This document shows positions 8,311 through 17,091 of a stretch of DNA of 64,000 nt, piece after piece. A program made the translations under genes and the position numbers. Under the pieces are notes generated by a model. It had not been told where the DNA came from and did no database searches. It saw only the letters and a list, made by a program, of their open reading frames with translations. Source of the stretch: Thermopolyspora flexuosa (lineage in GTDB: Bacteria; Actinomycetota; Actinomycetes; Streptosporangiales; Streptosporangiaceae). Positions within the stretch are counted from its first letter, which is position 1. Each line of letters starts with the position of its first letter. The stretch is from the NCBI RefSeq assembly GCF_006716785.1, contig NZ_VFPQ01000001.1:2976001-3040000 (forward strand), written 5' to 3'.

Positions 8311-9615
8311 TCAGTCCGCGGTGCGCTCGGCGAGGGTGACGGTGGCGGTCTGGGTCTGGTCGTCCCGGACGTAGGTGATGGTGACCCGGTCGCCGGGCTT
8401 GAAGCCGCGGATCATGCCGACCACGGCGTCCGCGTCGGCCACGTCGCGGTCGTTGATCCTGACGATGCGGTCGCCCTGCCGGAGCCCGGCCTCGTCGGCG
8501 GGGCTGCCGTTCTCCACCGTGCTGATCACCGCGCCGTTCGTGCCCGCCGCGTCGGCGAGGCTGACGCCGAGGTAGGCGTGGGTGGCCCGGCCGGTGGTGA
8601 TGAGCTGGTCGGCGACCTGCTTGGCGGTGTTGCTGGGGATCGCGAAGCCGACGCCGATGTTGCCGTCGCCGCCGTTGGTGATGATCGCGGTGTTGATGCC
8701 GATCACCTGGCCGGAGGAGTTGACCAGCGCGCCGCCGGAGTTGCCGGGGTTGATCGCGGCGTCGGTCTGGATCGCCCCCGCGATCGTGCTGCGCGTGCCC
8801 GACCTGCCGAACGAGGGCCGGTCGTCGCCCACGGGGATGGTGCGGTTGAGCGCGCTGACGATGCCCGCGGTGACCGAGCCCTCCAGGCCGAGCGGGCTGC
8901 CGATGGCGAGCACCGGCTCACCCACCTCGAGCCGGTCGCTGTCGCCGAGGGTGGCCGGAGTGAGGTTCGACACCCCCTCGGCTCGGATCACGGCGAGGTC
9001 GGTGAACGGGTCGGTGCCGACGACGCTCGCCTCGGCCGACCGGCCGTCGCTGAAGGTGACGGTGATCCGGCCGCCCCGGCCCGCGCCCTGGATCACGTGG
9101 TTGTTGGTGAGGATGCGGCCCTCGGCGTCGAGGATCACGCCGGAACCGGTGCTCCCGCCGCCGACGCCGCGTACCTCGATCGACACCACCGACGGCTGCA
9201 CCGCCCGCGCCACGGCGGCGAAGTTCGTCACCGCCGCGTTCCCGCCGTTGCCGGTGGTGGCGGGCGGGACGCTCACCGCGGGGCTGGAGGCCGCCACCGG
9301 CGTGGTGCCGCCTCCGGCGTTGGTGGCGACGAGGGCGCCGGTGACGCCGCCGCCGATCGCCATCGCCACCATGGCGAGGCCGACACCGATCTTCTGCCTC
9401 CCGGTCATGCCGCCGCGGGGAGGTGGCGGCACGATCTCACTTCCGGCGAAGTCGTACACCCGGGTGTTCCCGTCCCCCGCCGATCCGGGCCGGTACCCGC
9501 CGAAGCCGAACGACCCCTCACCGCCGCCCGAGCCCGACACCGCGGTGGGAAACACCGAGGTCGCGCCGGACGGATCGTCGTCCGGAACGTTCCCGCGCGG
9601 GTCACGAATCGTCAT
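8311..9615 (-). CDS. HtrA/DegP-like membrane-anchored serine protease
   Basis: A 434-residue protein with a disordered Gly/Ser-rich cytoplasmic head (residues 1-70), one membrane helix (about 76-97), a trypsin-like domain and a C-terminal PDZ domain (about 347-434). The catalytic triad is visible: His173 in TNNHVI, Asp206 in TDLAVI and Ser293 in GNSGGAL. Such proteins degrade or process misfolded envelope proteins and are often stress-induced. The ATG at 9615 is chosen because GGGGGAAGAG sits immediately before it; a longer frame to 9702 has no such site. The gene stands alone, convergent with the membrane-protein operon. Confidence 0.9.
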   Translation of the reverse strand: MTIRDPRGNVPDDDPSGATSVFPTAVSGSGGGEGSFGFGGYRPGSAGDGNTRVYDFAGSEIVPPPPRGGMTGRQKIGVGLAMVAMAIGGGVTGALVATNAGGGTTPVAASSPAVSVPPATTGNGGNAAVTNFAAVARAVQPSVVSIEVRGVGGGSTGSGVILDAEGRILTNNHVIQGAGRGGRITVTFSDGRSAEASVVGTDPFTDLAVIRAEGVSNLTPATLGDSDRLEVGEPVLAIGSPLGLEGSVTAGIVSALNRTIPVGDDRPSFGRSGTRSTIAGAIQTDAAINPGNSGGALVNSSGQVIGINTAIITNGGDGNIGVGFAIPSNTAKQVADQLITTGRATHAYLGVSLADAAGTNGAVISTVENGSPADEAGLRQGDRIVRINDRDVADADAVVGMIRGFKPGDRVTITYVRDDQTQTATVTLAERTAD

Positions 9616-9666
9616 CTCTTCCCCCAGAAAATGCCCATGCTTTCGCCTGCTCGGCGGCAGAGTGGC

Positions 9667-9686
9667 GCGCCGGCATTCGCCGGCGC
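9667..9686. promoter_or_regulatory. 8-bp inverted repeat in the htrA upstream region
   Basis: GCGCCGGC at 9667-9674 and GCCGGCGC at 9679-9686 flank a four-base loop, 51 bases before the HtrA start. It could be an operator or an mRNA leader hairpin. The rest of 9616-9934 (319 bases) holds the htrA promoter region and the short spacer after the P450 stop, with no further gene seen. Confidence 0.35.
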
Positions 9687-9934
9687 ATAACCAAGGTGAC
9701 ACATCGCCGATAAGGCGGCGCTAAGCGAACCGTGATGCCGCCGGCGCACGGGTCCGCGCCGCCGGGAACGGCCGGAAAGCGGCGTAAGGTGATCGCGGGG
9801 AAAAGCCCCGGCGCGGAATTCCCCCGGATTCCGGTACGGCACGGCCGGGCACGCCCGTACCGGCCCCCGGGACCGTCCGGGGCCGGCCGGCGGCCCGGCC
9901 GGCGGGATCGCCTGCGGGCTCGCGGCCCGCGGGA

Positions 9935-11179
9935 TCAGCCCTTGCCGAAGGTGAAGGGCTGCCGCTTGACGGCGTTGTCGAAGTTCGACAGCAGCAGCTC
10001 CGGCTCGCCCACGGTCCGGATGTCCGGGATGCGGGTGAACAGCTCCCGGAACATGATGGTGATCTCCTTGCGGGCGAGGTTGGCGCCGAGGCAGAAGTGC
10101 GGGCCCGGGCCGCCGAAGCCGACGTGCGGGTTGGGCGACCGGGTGATGTCGAACCGGTCGGGGTCCTCGAAGACCTCCTCGTCCCGGTTCGCCGAGCCGT
10201 AGAAGAGCGCGACCTGGTCGCCCGGCTTGAGGGTCACGCCGCGCAGCTCGGTCTCCTGGGTGACGTTGCGGCGGAACTGGATGATCGGCGACACGTACCG
10301 GACCATCTCCTCGATGGCGCCGCCGATGTAGCGGTCGAAGTCGCTGAGCAGCAGCTCGCGCTGGTCGGGGTTGATCGTGAGCAGCCGCAGGCCGTGCGCC
10401 ATGGTGTTGCGGGCGGTCTCGTTGCCCGCGACCAGCAGCATGGCGAAGAACGAGCCGAGCTCCTTGTCGGTGAGTTTCTCGCCGTCGACGTTGGCGTTGA
10501 CCAGCGCGGAGATCAGGTCGTTGCGCGGGTTGCGGACGCGCTCGTGGCCCAGCTTGATCACCATGCGCTGCAGCTCGAACAGCGCGTGCACGTTGCTCGC
10601 CGCCATGCGGATCGTGCGGCCGAGGCTGGACCGGACCCCGGTGTAGGCGGTGGAGACGTCGACGTGCCGGTGGACCTTCTCGCGCAGCTCCTCCGGGATG
10701 CCCATCATGTCGCAGATCACGGTGATGGGCAGCCGGGCGGCGACCTGCTCGACGAAGTCGCGCGGGCCCTCCCGCAGCACGTCGTCGACGATCCGGGTGG
10801 CCGCCCGCTGGATGTCGTCGGTGAGGTCGTTGAGCATCTTCGGGGAGAAGGCGCGCGAGACGATGCGGCGCAGCCGCGCGTGCCGCGGGTCGTCCATGTT
10901 GACGATCGAGTCCCCGAACACGGTCTTCACCCACGCGGGCGGCGGCGGGCTGGTCACCGCGGGCTCGCTGCTGAACACCTTGGGGTTACGGCTGATCTCG
11001 ACCACGTCGGCGTGCCGTACCACCGCGTAGAACCCCTTGCCGGAACGCAGCATGGGGATTTTCGGCTCGGAGAAGTAGACCGGGCGGTCCATCGCCCGCA
11101 GCCTTTTGAAGGCCTCGTTCCGCTCGTCCAGCGGCTTCTTCCAGAACGCGATATCCGCCAGGTCGAATCCTGGTTCCAC
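9935..11179 (-). CDS. Cytochrome P450, CYP124/125/142-like
   Basis: A 414-residue soluble bacterial P450. The heme-binding loop FGGPGPHFCLGANLAR carries the axial Cys, the I-helix oxygen motif is VAGNETARNT, and the K-helix ExxR is in EEMVRY. The C-terminal part (ELRGVTLKPGDQVALFYGSA, SPNPHVGFGG) most resembles the sterol and methyl-branched-lipid hydroxylases CYP124, 125 and 142. The substrate is therefore guessed to be a steroid or lipid. The GTG at 11179 is preferred because AGGAGG lies 12 bases upstream; a GTG at 11191 would sit on top of that site. No ferredoxin or reductase gene is adjacent, so electron donors must be encoded elsewhere. Confidence 0.85.
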   Translation of the reverse strand: MEPGFDLADIAFWKKPLDERNEAFKRLRAMDRPVYFSEPKIPMLRSGKGFYAVVRHADVVEISRNPKVFSSEPAVTSPPPPAWVKTVFGDSIVNMDDPRHARLRRIVSRAFSPKMLNDLTDDIQRAATRIVDDVLREGPRDFVEQVAARLPITVICDMMGIPEELREKVHRHVDVSTAYTGVRSSLGRTIRMAASNVHALFELQRMVIKLGHERVRNPRNDLISALVNANVDGEKLTDKELGSFFAMLLVAGNETARNTMAHGLRLLTINPDQRELLLSDFDRYIGGAIEEMVRYVSPIIQFRRNVTQETELRGVTLKPGDQVALFYGSANRDEEVFEDPDRFDITRSPNPHVGFGGPGPHFCLGANLARKEITIMFRELFTRIPDIRTVGEPELLLSNFDNAVKRQPFTFGKG

Positions 11180-11266
11180 TACCGTCGCCACCCTCCTAAT
11201 CCTGGCACGGACCCCGGCCGGTCCGCCGTACGACACCGGTGGCATCCGGCACATCACCGCGTTTTT

Positions 11267-11280
11267 GCGCACATGTGCGC
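11267..11280. promoter_or_regulatory. Perfect 14-bp palindrome between P450 and FG-GAP genes
   Basis: GCGCACATGTGCGC is a perfect palindrome, preceded by a T5 run, in the 187-base gap between the divergent P450 (start 11179) and FG-GAP gene (start 11367). Size, symmetry and position suit a dimeric repressor such as a TetR-type protein. No regulator gene is adjacent. Confidence 0.4.
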
Positions 11281-11366
11281 CGCAGCGGCGGGGAGTTCAG
11301 GTTCATGACGCGCGCATGTCATCCCGCCGTGGACCGTATGTCCGTTTTCCTGGGGACGATCCGGGC

Positions 11367-12854
11367 ATGAGCATGCCTCGTGCCGTCCCGCGCGCGCTCC
11401 TCGCCGCCGCCCTCACCGCCGCCGTCCCGTCTCCCGCCGTCGCCGCGCCCGTCCCGGCCCGCACCGCCGAGGCGCCCGGGTGCCGCGGCGCGGTCCCCGG
11501 CGACCTGAACGGCGACGGTTTCGCCGACCTCGCCGTCGCCGCGCCGTACGCCACGGTGGACGGGCGGGCGCGGGCCGGGACGGTCACGGTGTTCCTCGGC
11601 TCGCCGGAGGGCCTGGTCGAGGCCGCCGTGCTCGCCCAGGGGGACGGGGTGCCCGGCGAGCCCGAGACCGGCGACTCGTTCGGCTCGGCGCTCGCCTTCG
11701 GCGACTTCGACGGCGACGGGTGCGCCGACCTCGCGGTGGGCGCGTCGGAGGAGTTCCACGGCCGGCCACGGCGGGACGCCGACGGCAACGGCGTGGTCCA
11801 CGTGCGGTACGGCTCGCGCGACGGCCTGGCCGGGGCCCGCACGCTCGACGTGCGCGGCCTGGGCAGGCGGCCGGGCACCGACCGGTTCGGCGCCGCGCTC
11901 GCCGCCGGGGACCTCGACGGGGACGGCGACGACGAGCTCGCCGTGGGCGCGCCCGGGCTCACGGGCGGCGGCGGGGTCGCGATCTACGGGCTGTCCCGCC
12001 GCGACCTGCGCGGCCGGGGCCTGCTCGTCACCAAGCGCACCGGGTGGGTGCGGCGCCCGGCGCTCGCCACCGACCGGTTCGGGGAGGCGCTCGCCACCGG
12101 CGACTTCGACGGGGACGGCCGCGCCGAGCTCGCGATCGGCGCCCCGGGCGAGGGCGACCCGGTGTCCGGCGCGGGCGGCGTCACCGTGATCTCCCCGACG
12201 GCGCGGCGCGCGGCCCACTTCGACCAGAACACGCCGGGGGTGCGCGGCAATGCCGAGCGCTGGGACGGCTTCGGGTCCGCGCTCGCGGCCGGCGACTTCG
12301 ACGGGGACGGCCGCGCCGACCTCGCGATCGGCGTGCCCGGGGAGGGCGTCACCCCGCTGCAGCGCGGCATGGACTACGGGGACGGCGCGGTGAACGTGCT
12401 GTACGGCTCGCGCCGCGGCCTGACCGCGGCCCGCGACGAGCTGTGGACGCAGGAGGTCGCCGGGATCACCGGCAGGGCCCGGTACCACGACCGGTTCGGG
12501 TCTGCGCTCGCCGCGGGCGACCTCAACGGCGACGGCGACGACGAGCTGGTCATCGGCGTGCCCGGCGAGGGGGCGGTGCAGGTCCTCGCGGGCACCCCGT
12601 CCGGGGGCCTCACCCGCGACCACGACCTGCTCATCACCGGGCCGCGCCTCGGCGGCTTCGGCGCGGCGGTCGCGGTCGGGGCGTTCACCGGCGGCAAGGC
12701 GGGTGACCTCGTCGTCGCGGCCCCGCTCGCCGGGCGCGTCGAGCTCTTCCGGGGCACGGCCCGGCCGGGGCCGTACCCCGGCGTGCGCCGTACCTCCACC
12801 GTGGTCGCCCGCGGGCCGGAGGCGGCCCTGCCCGGCCACCGGCTCGCCCCCTGA
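11367..12854 (+). CDS. Secreted FG-GAP (integrin-alpha-like) repeat protein
   Basis: A 495-residue exported protein with a signal peptide (ALLAAALTAAVPSPAVA, cleaved near residue 31). About seven FG-GAP blades follow, each with a calcium-binding loop of the form DxNGDGxxDLAVxAP or DFDGDGRADLAIGVPGEG, plus the strand RFGxALAAGD. Together they should fold into an integrin-alpha-like beta-propeller on the cell surface or in the medium. No catalytic domain is attached, so adhesion or ligand binding is the likely role. The ATG at 11367 is the first that gives a complete signal peptide. It is convergent with PhoD 17 bases downstream. Confidence 0.85.
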   Translation: MSMPRAVPRALLAAALTAAVPSPAVAAPVPARTAEAPGCRGAVPGDLNGDGFADLAVAAPYATVDGRARAGTVTVFLGSPEGLVEAAVLAQGDGVPGEPETGDSFGSALAFGDFDGDGCADLAVGASEEFHGRPRRDADGNGVVHVRYGSRDGLAGARTLDVRGLGRRPGTDRFGAALAAGDLDGDGDDELAVGAPGLTGGGGVAIYGLSRRDLRGRGLLVTKRTGWVRRPALATDRFGEALATGDFDGDGRAELAIGAPGEGDPVSGAGGVTVISPTARRAAHFDQNTPGVRGNAERWDGFGSALAAGDFDGDGRADLAIGVPGEGVTPLQRGMDYGDGAVNVLYGSRRGLTAARDELWTQEVAGITGRARYHDRFGSALAAGDLNGDGDDELVIGVPGEGAVQVLAGTPSGGLTRDHDLLITGPRLGGFGAAVAVGAFTGGKAGDLVVAAPLAGRVELFRGTARPGPYPGVRRTSTVVARGPEAALPGHRLAP

Positions 12855-12871
12855 CGGGCCGGGGCGGGCGC

Positions 12872-14440
12872 TCAGGCGAGCACGCTCTGCCCGGAGGGCA
12901 CGGTGAAGGCGGCGGAGGTGCGGGCCGGGGCGCCGCGGCGGCTGACGTAGTCGAGGGTGCGGAACTCGGCGCGCAGCTCGTCCGGGCCGACCCGGCACAC
13001 GATGTAGCCGCGGCGCTGGTCCACGTACGCGATGTGCGGGTTCTCCACGCGGAGCGCGGCCATGCGGACGTGGTCGCGGTAGCCGTCCCCGTCGCTGGAG
13101 ATCGAGGAGGTGACGAGCTCGACCGCGACCCGTGGCGAGTCCGGGTCGTCGAAGTCGAGGCGCAGGTCGGCGGCGTGGTGGATGTGCGCGTCGCCGGTGA
13201 GCACGACCGGGTTCGACGCGCCGGAGGCGTGGATGCCCTCGAGCAGCCGGGCGCGCTCGGCCGGGTAGCCGTCCCAGGAGTCCATGTTGAGCTCGCGGCC
13301 CGGGCCGAGCCCGACGTCGTGCCGGGCCATGATGACCTGCTGGCCGATGAGGTTCCAGCGGGCCCGCGAGCGGCGCAGACCGGCGAGCAGCCAGTCGCGC
13401 TGGCCTGCGCCGAGCAGGGTGCGCCCGGCGTCGAGCGCCTCGTCGCAGCCGGCCCGCAGGCCGTCCAGGCACGCCTGGTCGTCCCGGAACTGCCGGGTGT
13501 CGAGCAGGTGGAAGGCCGCCAGCGACCCCCACGCGACCCGGCGGTGCAGCCGCATGCGGTCGCCGCGCGGCACGGAGGAGCGGCGCAGCGGCAGGTTCTC
13601 GTAGTAGGCGCGCATGCCCGCCCGCCGCCGTGCGGCGAAGTCCCGCGCGCCGGTGCTGGAGACCGGACCGGCCCAGTTGTTCTCCACCTCGTGGTCGTCG
13701 AACACCACCAGCCAGGGCGCGGCCGCGTGCGCCGCCTGCAGGTCCGGGTCGGTCTTGTACTGGGCGTGCCGGACGCGGTAGTCGGCGAGCGTGCGGCACT
13801 TGTCCCCGGCGTGCCGCCGTACCAGGCCGCTCATGCCGGTGTAGCCGCCGGGCGCGTACTCGTACAGGTAGTCGCCGAGGTGCACCACCAGGTCCGGCTC
13901 CTCCTGGGCGAGCCGCCGGTAGGCGGTGTAGTACCCGTGCTCGTAGTGCGCGCACGAGGCGGTGGCGAAGGTGAGCGCGCCGAGCGTGCCGGGCGCGGGC
14001 GCGGTCCGGGTACGGCCGGCCGGGGAGATCTCGCCCGCGGCGCGGAACCGGTAGAAGTACTCCCGCCCCGGCTCCAGCCCGTCGAGCTCGACGTGCACGC
14101 TGTGCGCGTACTCCGGCCGCGCCACGGCCGTGCCCGACCGCACGATCGACCGGAACCGCTCGTCGGCGGCGAGCTGCCAGGCCACCTCCACCGGGCGGTC
14201 CGGCATGCCGCCGCGGCCGCTCTCGTCGAGCGGCCGGGGCGCGAGCCGGGTCCACAGCACGATGCCGTCGGGCGTGGGGTCCCCGGAGGCGACGCCGAGC
14301 GTGAACGGGTCGGCGATCCGGGATTCGCGCCAGAGGGCCACCGTGCCGTGGCCCGGCGGGATCGCCCCGTACGGCAGGAGCCCGCCCGCCGCGGCGACGG
14401 CCCCGGCGAGGAACGTTCTGCGTGACGGATGCGGCTGCAT
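12872..14440 (-). CDS. phoD: PhoD-type alkaline phosphatase, Tat-exported
   Basis: A 522-residue protein with a twin-arginine signal (SRRTFLAGAVAAAGG). A fibronectin-like N-terminal region (PFTLGVASGDPTPDGIVLWT, GLEPGREYFYRF) precedes the metallophosphatase domain. Metal-ligand motifs are VVHLGDYLYEY, FDDHEVENNW and LTGDAHIHHAADL, matching the Ca/Fe-dependent PhoD family. These enzymes are extracellular phosphomonoesterases or diesterases that scavenge phosphate. The ATG at 14440 places the RR motif at residues 7-8, as expected for Tat. I saw no convincing PHO box. Regulation by phosphate starvation is family knowledge only. Confidence 0.9.
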   Translation of the reverse strand: MQPHPSRRTFLAGAVAAAGGLLPYGAIPPGHGTVALWRESRIADPFTLGVASGDPTPDGIVLWTRLAPRPLDESGRGGMPDRPVEVAWQLAADERFRSIVRSGTAVARPEYAHSVHVELDGLEPGREYFYRFRAAGEISPAGRTRTAPAPGTLGALTFATASCAHYEHGYYTAYRRLAQEEPDLVVHLGDYLYEYAPGGYTGMSGLVRRHAGDKCRTLADYRVRHAQYKTDPDLQAAHAAAPWLVVFDDHEVENNWAGPVSSTGARDFAARRRAGMRAYYENLPLRRSSVPRGDRMRLHRRVAWGSLAAFHLLDTRQFRDDQACLDGLRAGCDEALDAGRTLLGAGQRDWLLAGLRRSRARWNLIGQQVIMARHDVGLGPGRELNMDSWDGYPAERARLLEGIHASGASNPVVLTGDAHIHHAADLRLDFDDPDSPRVAVELVTSSISSDGDGYRDHVRMAALRVENPHIAYVDQRRGYIVCRVGPDELRAEFRTLDYVSRRGAPARTSAAFTVPSGQSVLA

Positions 14441-14660
14441 GGCTTCAGTGCAGGCGAGCGAGCTGACCGCCGCCCGTTGCCCTCGTGACCTGCGCGTCAC
14501 GCCCCGATGAACACTGCCGCCGCGGCGCGAGGCGCGCGCCGGCCGGTTCCCGCGTACCCTGCCGCGGGTCGAACGCCCGGCGACGCCCGGCCGTACGTCC
14601 GATAACCGTTTGCCCTCCCGGCTACGCTGGAAGCGACAGATCAGGAGGAACCACCCGCAG

Positions 14661-15086
14661 ATGCCCGGCCCCATCACGGTCACCACGTCGATCGTCATCC
14701 CCGAGCGCGAGCTGGGATGGCGGTTCTCGCGTGCCTCCGGCCCGGGCGGCCAGGGCGTCAACACCACCGACAGCCGCGTGGAGCTCAGCTTCGACGTGGC
14801 CGCCACCACGGCGCTGAGCCCGGAGCTGAAGGCGCGCGCCCTGCGGCGGCTCGCGCCCCGGCTCACCCGCGGCGTGCTCACGGTCGTCGCCGCCGAGCAC
14901 CGCTCCCAGCTGCGCAACCGGGACGCCGCCGCGGACCGCCTCGCCCGGCTGCTGCGCGAGGCGATCGCGCCGCCGCCCAAGCGCCGCCGCCCCACGAAGC
15001 CGTCGCGCGAGGCCGTCGAGCGCCGCCTCGCCGCCAAGCGCCACCGTTCCGCGGTCAAGCGGCTGCGCCGGGACGTCCACGACTGA
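14661..15086 (+). CDS. arfB: ArfB/YaeJ-type peptidyl-tRNA hydrolase (ribosome rescue)
   Basis: A 141-residue stand-alone release-factor domain with the catalytic GGQ in SRASGPGGQGVNTTDSRVEL and a basic C-terminal tail (KRRRPTKPSREAVERRLAAK). In ArfB that tail enters the empty mRNA channel of stalled ribosomes. The length fits the family (about 140 residues). The ATG at 14661 follows AGGAGGAA. An in-frame start at 14610 would add residues not found in homologues I know. It hydrolyses peptidyl-tRNA on non-stop complexes as a backup to trans-translation. It is divergent from phoD and followed 56 bases later by a Nudix gene on the same strand. Confidence 0.9.
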   Translation: MPGPITVTTSIVIPERELGWRFSRASGPGGQGVNTTDSRVELSFDVAATTALSPELKARALRRLAPRLTRGVLTVVAAEHRSQLRNRDAAADRLARLLREAIAPPPKRRRPTKPSREAVERRLAAKRHRSAVKRLRRDVHD

Positions 15087-15142
15087 CCGGTTTGTGCCAC
15101 CCCCGTGACGGCGGGATCCGGCCGGCGGGGACAATGGGCGGC

Positions 15143-15586
15143 ATGGCGCTCCGCCCCAGCGTCCGGGCGCTCGTCCTCGACGGGGACCGGCTGTTGTTGT
15201 TCCGGCGGACGGTACCGAACCGGCCGCTGTACTGGAGCGTGCCGGGCGGCCACGTCGAGCCGGAGGACGCCACGCTGGAGCACACCCTGCACCGCGAGGT
15301 TCTGGAGGAGCTCGGCGCGACGGTCGGCTCGGTGACCCCGCTCACCACGCTCACCTGCGCACACCCCGAAGGGCTGAAGACCCACCACGTGTACGGCTGC
15401 CGCCTGCTCACGCTCGACCCCGCGCTGCGCTGCGGCCCGGAGTTCGCCGACCCCGACCACGGCATCCGCGAGCTGGTGCGGGTCCCGCTGCGCCCCGAGG
15501 AGATCACCGCGATCCCGCTCGTGCCGCACGAGCTCGCCGTCTACCTCGCGGCCCACATCACCCGGCTGCCCGAGCTCATCGGCTAG
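15143..15586 (+). CDS. Nudix hydrolase
   Basis: A 147-residue single-domain protein with the Nudix box in two pieces, GGHVEPEDATLEHTLH and REVLEELGA, whose Glu residues bind the metal. It begins with a beta-strand typical of the fold (RALVLDGDRLLLFRR). The family cleaves nucleoside diphosphates linked to another group. The substrate cannot be read from sequence. A second in-frame ATG at 15134 adds three residues (MGG). I prefer 15143 because the G-rich run before 15131 is too close to the first. A strong hairpin follows the stop. Confidence 0.85.
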   Translation: MALRPSVRALVLDGDRLLLFRRTVPNRPLYWSVPGGHVEPEDATLEHTLHREVLEELGATVGSVTPLTTLTCAHPEGLKTHHVYGCRLLTLDPALRCGPEFADPDHGIRELVRVPLRPEEITAIPLVPHELAVYLAAHITRLPELIG

Positions 15587-15601
15587 CCCACGCGGACCGG
15601 C

Positions 15602-15619
15602 CCCGCCCGCCGGGGCGGG
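15602..15619. terminator. GC-rich hairpin after the Nudix gene
   Basis: CCCGCCC at 15602-15608 and GGGCGGG at 15613-15619 form a 7-bp stem with a four-base loop between two convergent genes. It can terminate transcription from either side. Confidence 0.5.
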
Positions 15620-15640
15620 CGAGACCGGCGGCGGCCCGCG

Positions 15641-16000
15641 TCAGCGGGCGCCCTGCGCGTAGTTCTCCATCTCGCTCGAGAAGTCGTAGGCGATGTACGG
15701 CTCGTCACCGACGACCCAGGCGTCGTGCCCGGGCGGGATGACGGCGATGTCACCGGCGCCGATCTCGCTCTCGGTGCCGTCCTCCATGCGGACCCGGATC
15801 CGGCCCCGCACCGTGTAGACGGTGTGCCGCACCTGGCAGGTGTCGGTGCCCGCCACCGGACCGACCGACTCCGACCAGCGCTACCCCGGCTCCAGGGTGA
15901 ACACGGCGAACGTCAGCCCGGTCAGCCGCGTGATCTCGATGTGCCCCCGTGGGAAGTCCCGGCGCTCGTCGGGCTTCTCGACGCTCTTGACCTCGATCAT
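15641..16000 (-). pseudogene. Cupin-domain protein interrupted by an amber codon
   Basis: From the ATG at 16000 the frame reads MIEVKSVEKPDERRDF and so on through FAVFTLEPG, then TAG at 15883-15881. It then continues RWSESVGPVAGTDTCQ, HTVYTVRGRIRVRMEDG and IPPGHDAWVVGDEP to a stop at 15641. Read through, the 119 codons make one complete small cupin of the type with EPGWRWSE at this place. One base (TGG to TAG on the coding strand, plus-strand position 15882) explains the break. The second half has an in-frame GTG/ATG, but a lone half-cupin is unlikely to fold. Sequencing error, natural null allele or readthrough are all possible. Confidence 0.8.
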
Positions 16001-16064
16001 GACGGCCCCCCTTCCGTCACCTCTCAGTCTTCACCCGTTTCACCAGGGGGACAAATCGGGCGTT

Positions 16065-16973
16065 TTACCCGTTCTGCGCCGGTTCCCGGGCGGCGAGCTC
16101 GGCGACGAGACGGGCCACGGCCGGGGCCGCCACGCCGTGCCGTTCCGCGGCGCGCAGCACGGCGCCGCCGAGCGCGTCCAGCTCGGTGGGCCGCCCCGCC
16201 TCGGCGTCCCGCTGCATCGACGACTTCATCTGCGGCGGCAGCCCGTCGAAGAACGCCAGGATCCCGCCGGGGTCGAAGACGGCGCCCTCGGCCGCCGCGA
16301 CCGCGGTGATCTCGCGCAGCACGGCGACCAGCTCGTCGCGGTGCTCGGTGCGGACCACCCCGGCCGGGGCCATGTGACAGGTGGTGAGCAGCGCGAACGC
16401 CGCGAGGAACGTCAGCTTGTCCCACAGCATCACGGTCTCGTCGTCGCGCACCGTGACCTCGAGACCGGCCTCGCGCAGCCGCGCCGCGAGCTCCGCCACC
16501 CGTTCCTCCGGGGCGGTGGCGGAGCCGAGCTCGAAGGTGAGGAACGGGCTGGTGTGCTCGATCCGCCCCGGCGCCGTGCGCGCCGACTCGACCCGCACCA
16601 CGCCCGCCACCACCTGCTCGGCCGGGTAGCGGCGGCGCAGCACCGCCATGTGCTCGAACCCGTTGAGCAGCGGCACCACCAGGCCGTCGCCGAGCGCGCC
16701 GGGCGGCACCCGCTCCAGCGCGGCCTCCAGCGAGGTCGCCTTGGTCGTCACGAAGCAGACGTCCACCGGCCCGGACAGCTCGGTCGTCGCCGCTACGGGC
16801 ACGGTGAAGTCGCCGTACTTGACGCTGCGCACGCTGAGCCCGCCGGCCCGCAACGCCTCGGCCGTACGCTCCCCGGCGACGAACTCCACCCGCGCCCCGG
16901 CCCGCACGAGCAGCCCGCCGAGCAGACCGCCCACCCCGCCGGGCCCGACCACCGCCGCCGACAACGCCGCCAT
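16065..16973 (-). CDS. 2-dehydropantoate 2-reductase-like oxidoreductase
   Basis: A 302-residue protein of the ApbA/PanE family. It opens with the NADP-binding loop [20 protein letters not shown] and continues with CFVTTKA and PLLNGFEHM, the latter matching the family Asn motif. [15 protein letters not shown] then leads into the helical C-terminal domain that includes the conserved Lys region. PanE converts ketopantoate to pantoate in coenzyme A synthesis. Paralogues with other ketoacid substrates are frequent and no pan genes are nearby, so the substrate is uncertain. The ATG at 16973 is preceded by GGAAGGGAG. The broken cupin follows 65 bases downstream on the same strand and may have been cotranscribed. 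Confidence 0.8.
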   Translation of the reverse strand: MAALSAAVVGPGGVGGLLGGLLVRAGARVEFVAGERTAEALRAGGLSVRSVKYGDFTVPVAATTELSGPVDVCFVTTKATSLEAALERVPPGALGDGLVVPLLNGFEHMAVLRRRYPAEQVVAGVVRVESARTAPGRIEHTSPFLTFELGSATAPEERVAELAARLREAGLEVTVRDDETVMLWDKLTFLAAFALLTTCHMAPAGVVRTEHRDELVAVLREITAVAAAEGAVFDPGGILAFFDGLPPQMKSSMQRDAEAGRPTELDALGGAVLRAAERHGVAAPAVARLVAELAAREPAQNG

Positions 16974-17091
16974 CCGCCGCTCCCTTCCAGCTCCGCCGTA
17001 CGCCGGTACGGCTACGACCTTACTTACGGCGGCGCGCACCGGGACCTTGGCCCTTGCCCTGCGCGCGTGGCGGGCGCCTATCGTCGGAGGC

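Noticed and set aside
10097-11308. Long plus-strand frame antisense to the P450
   Set aside because: The complementary frame has complete P450 motifs. The plus frame is a low-complexity Arg/Val/Gly mirror.
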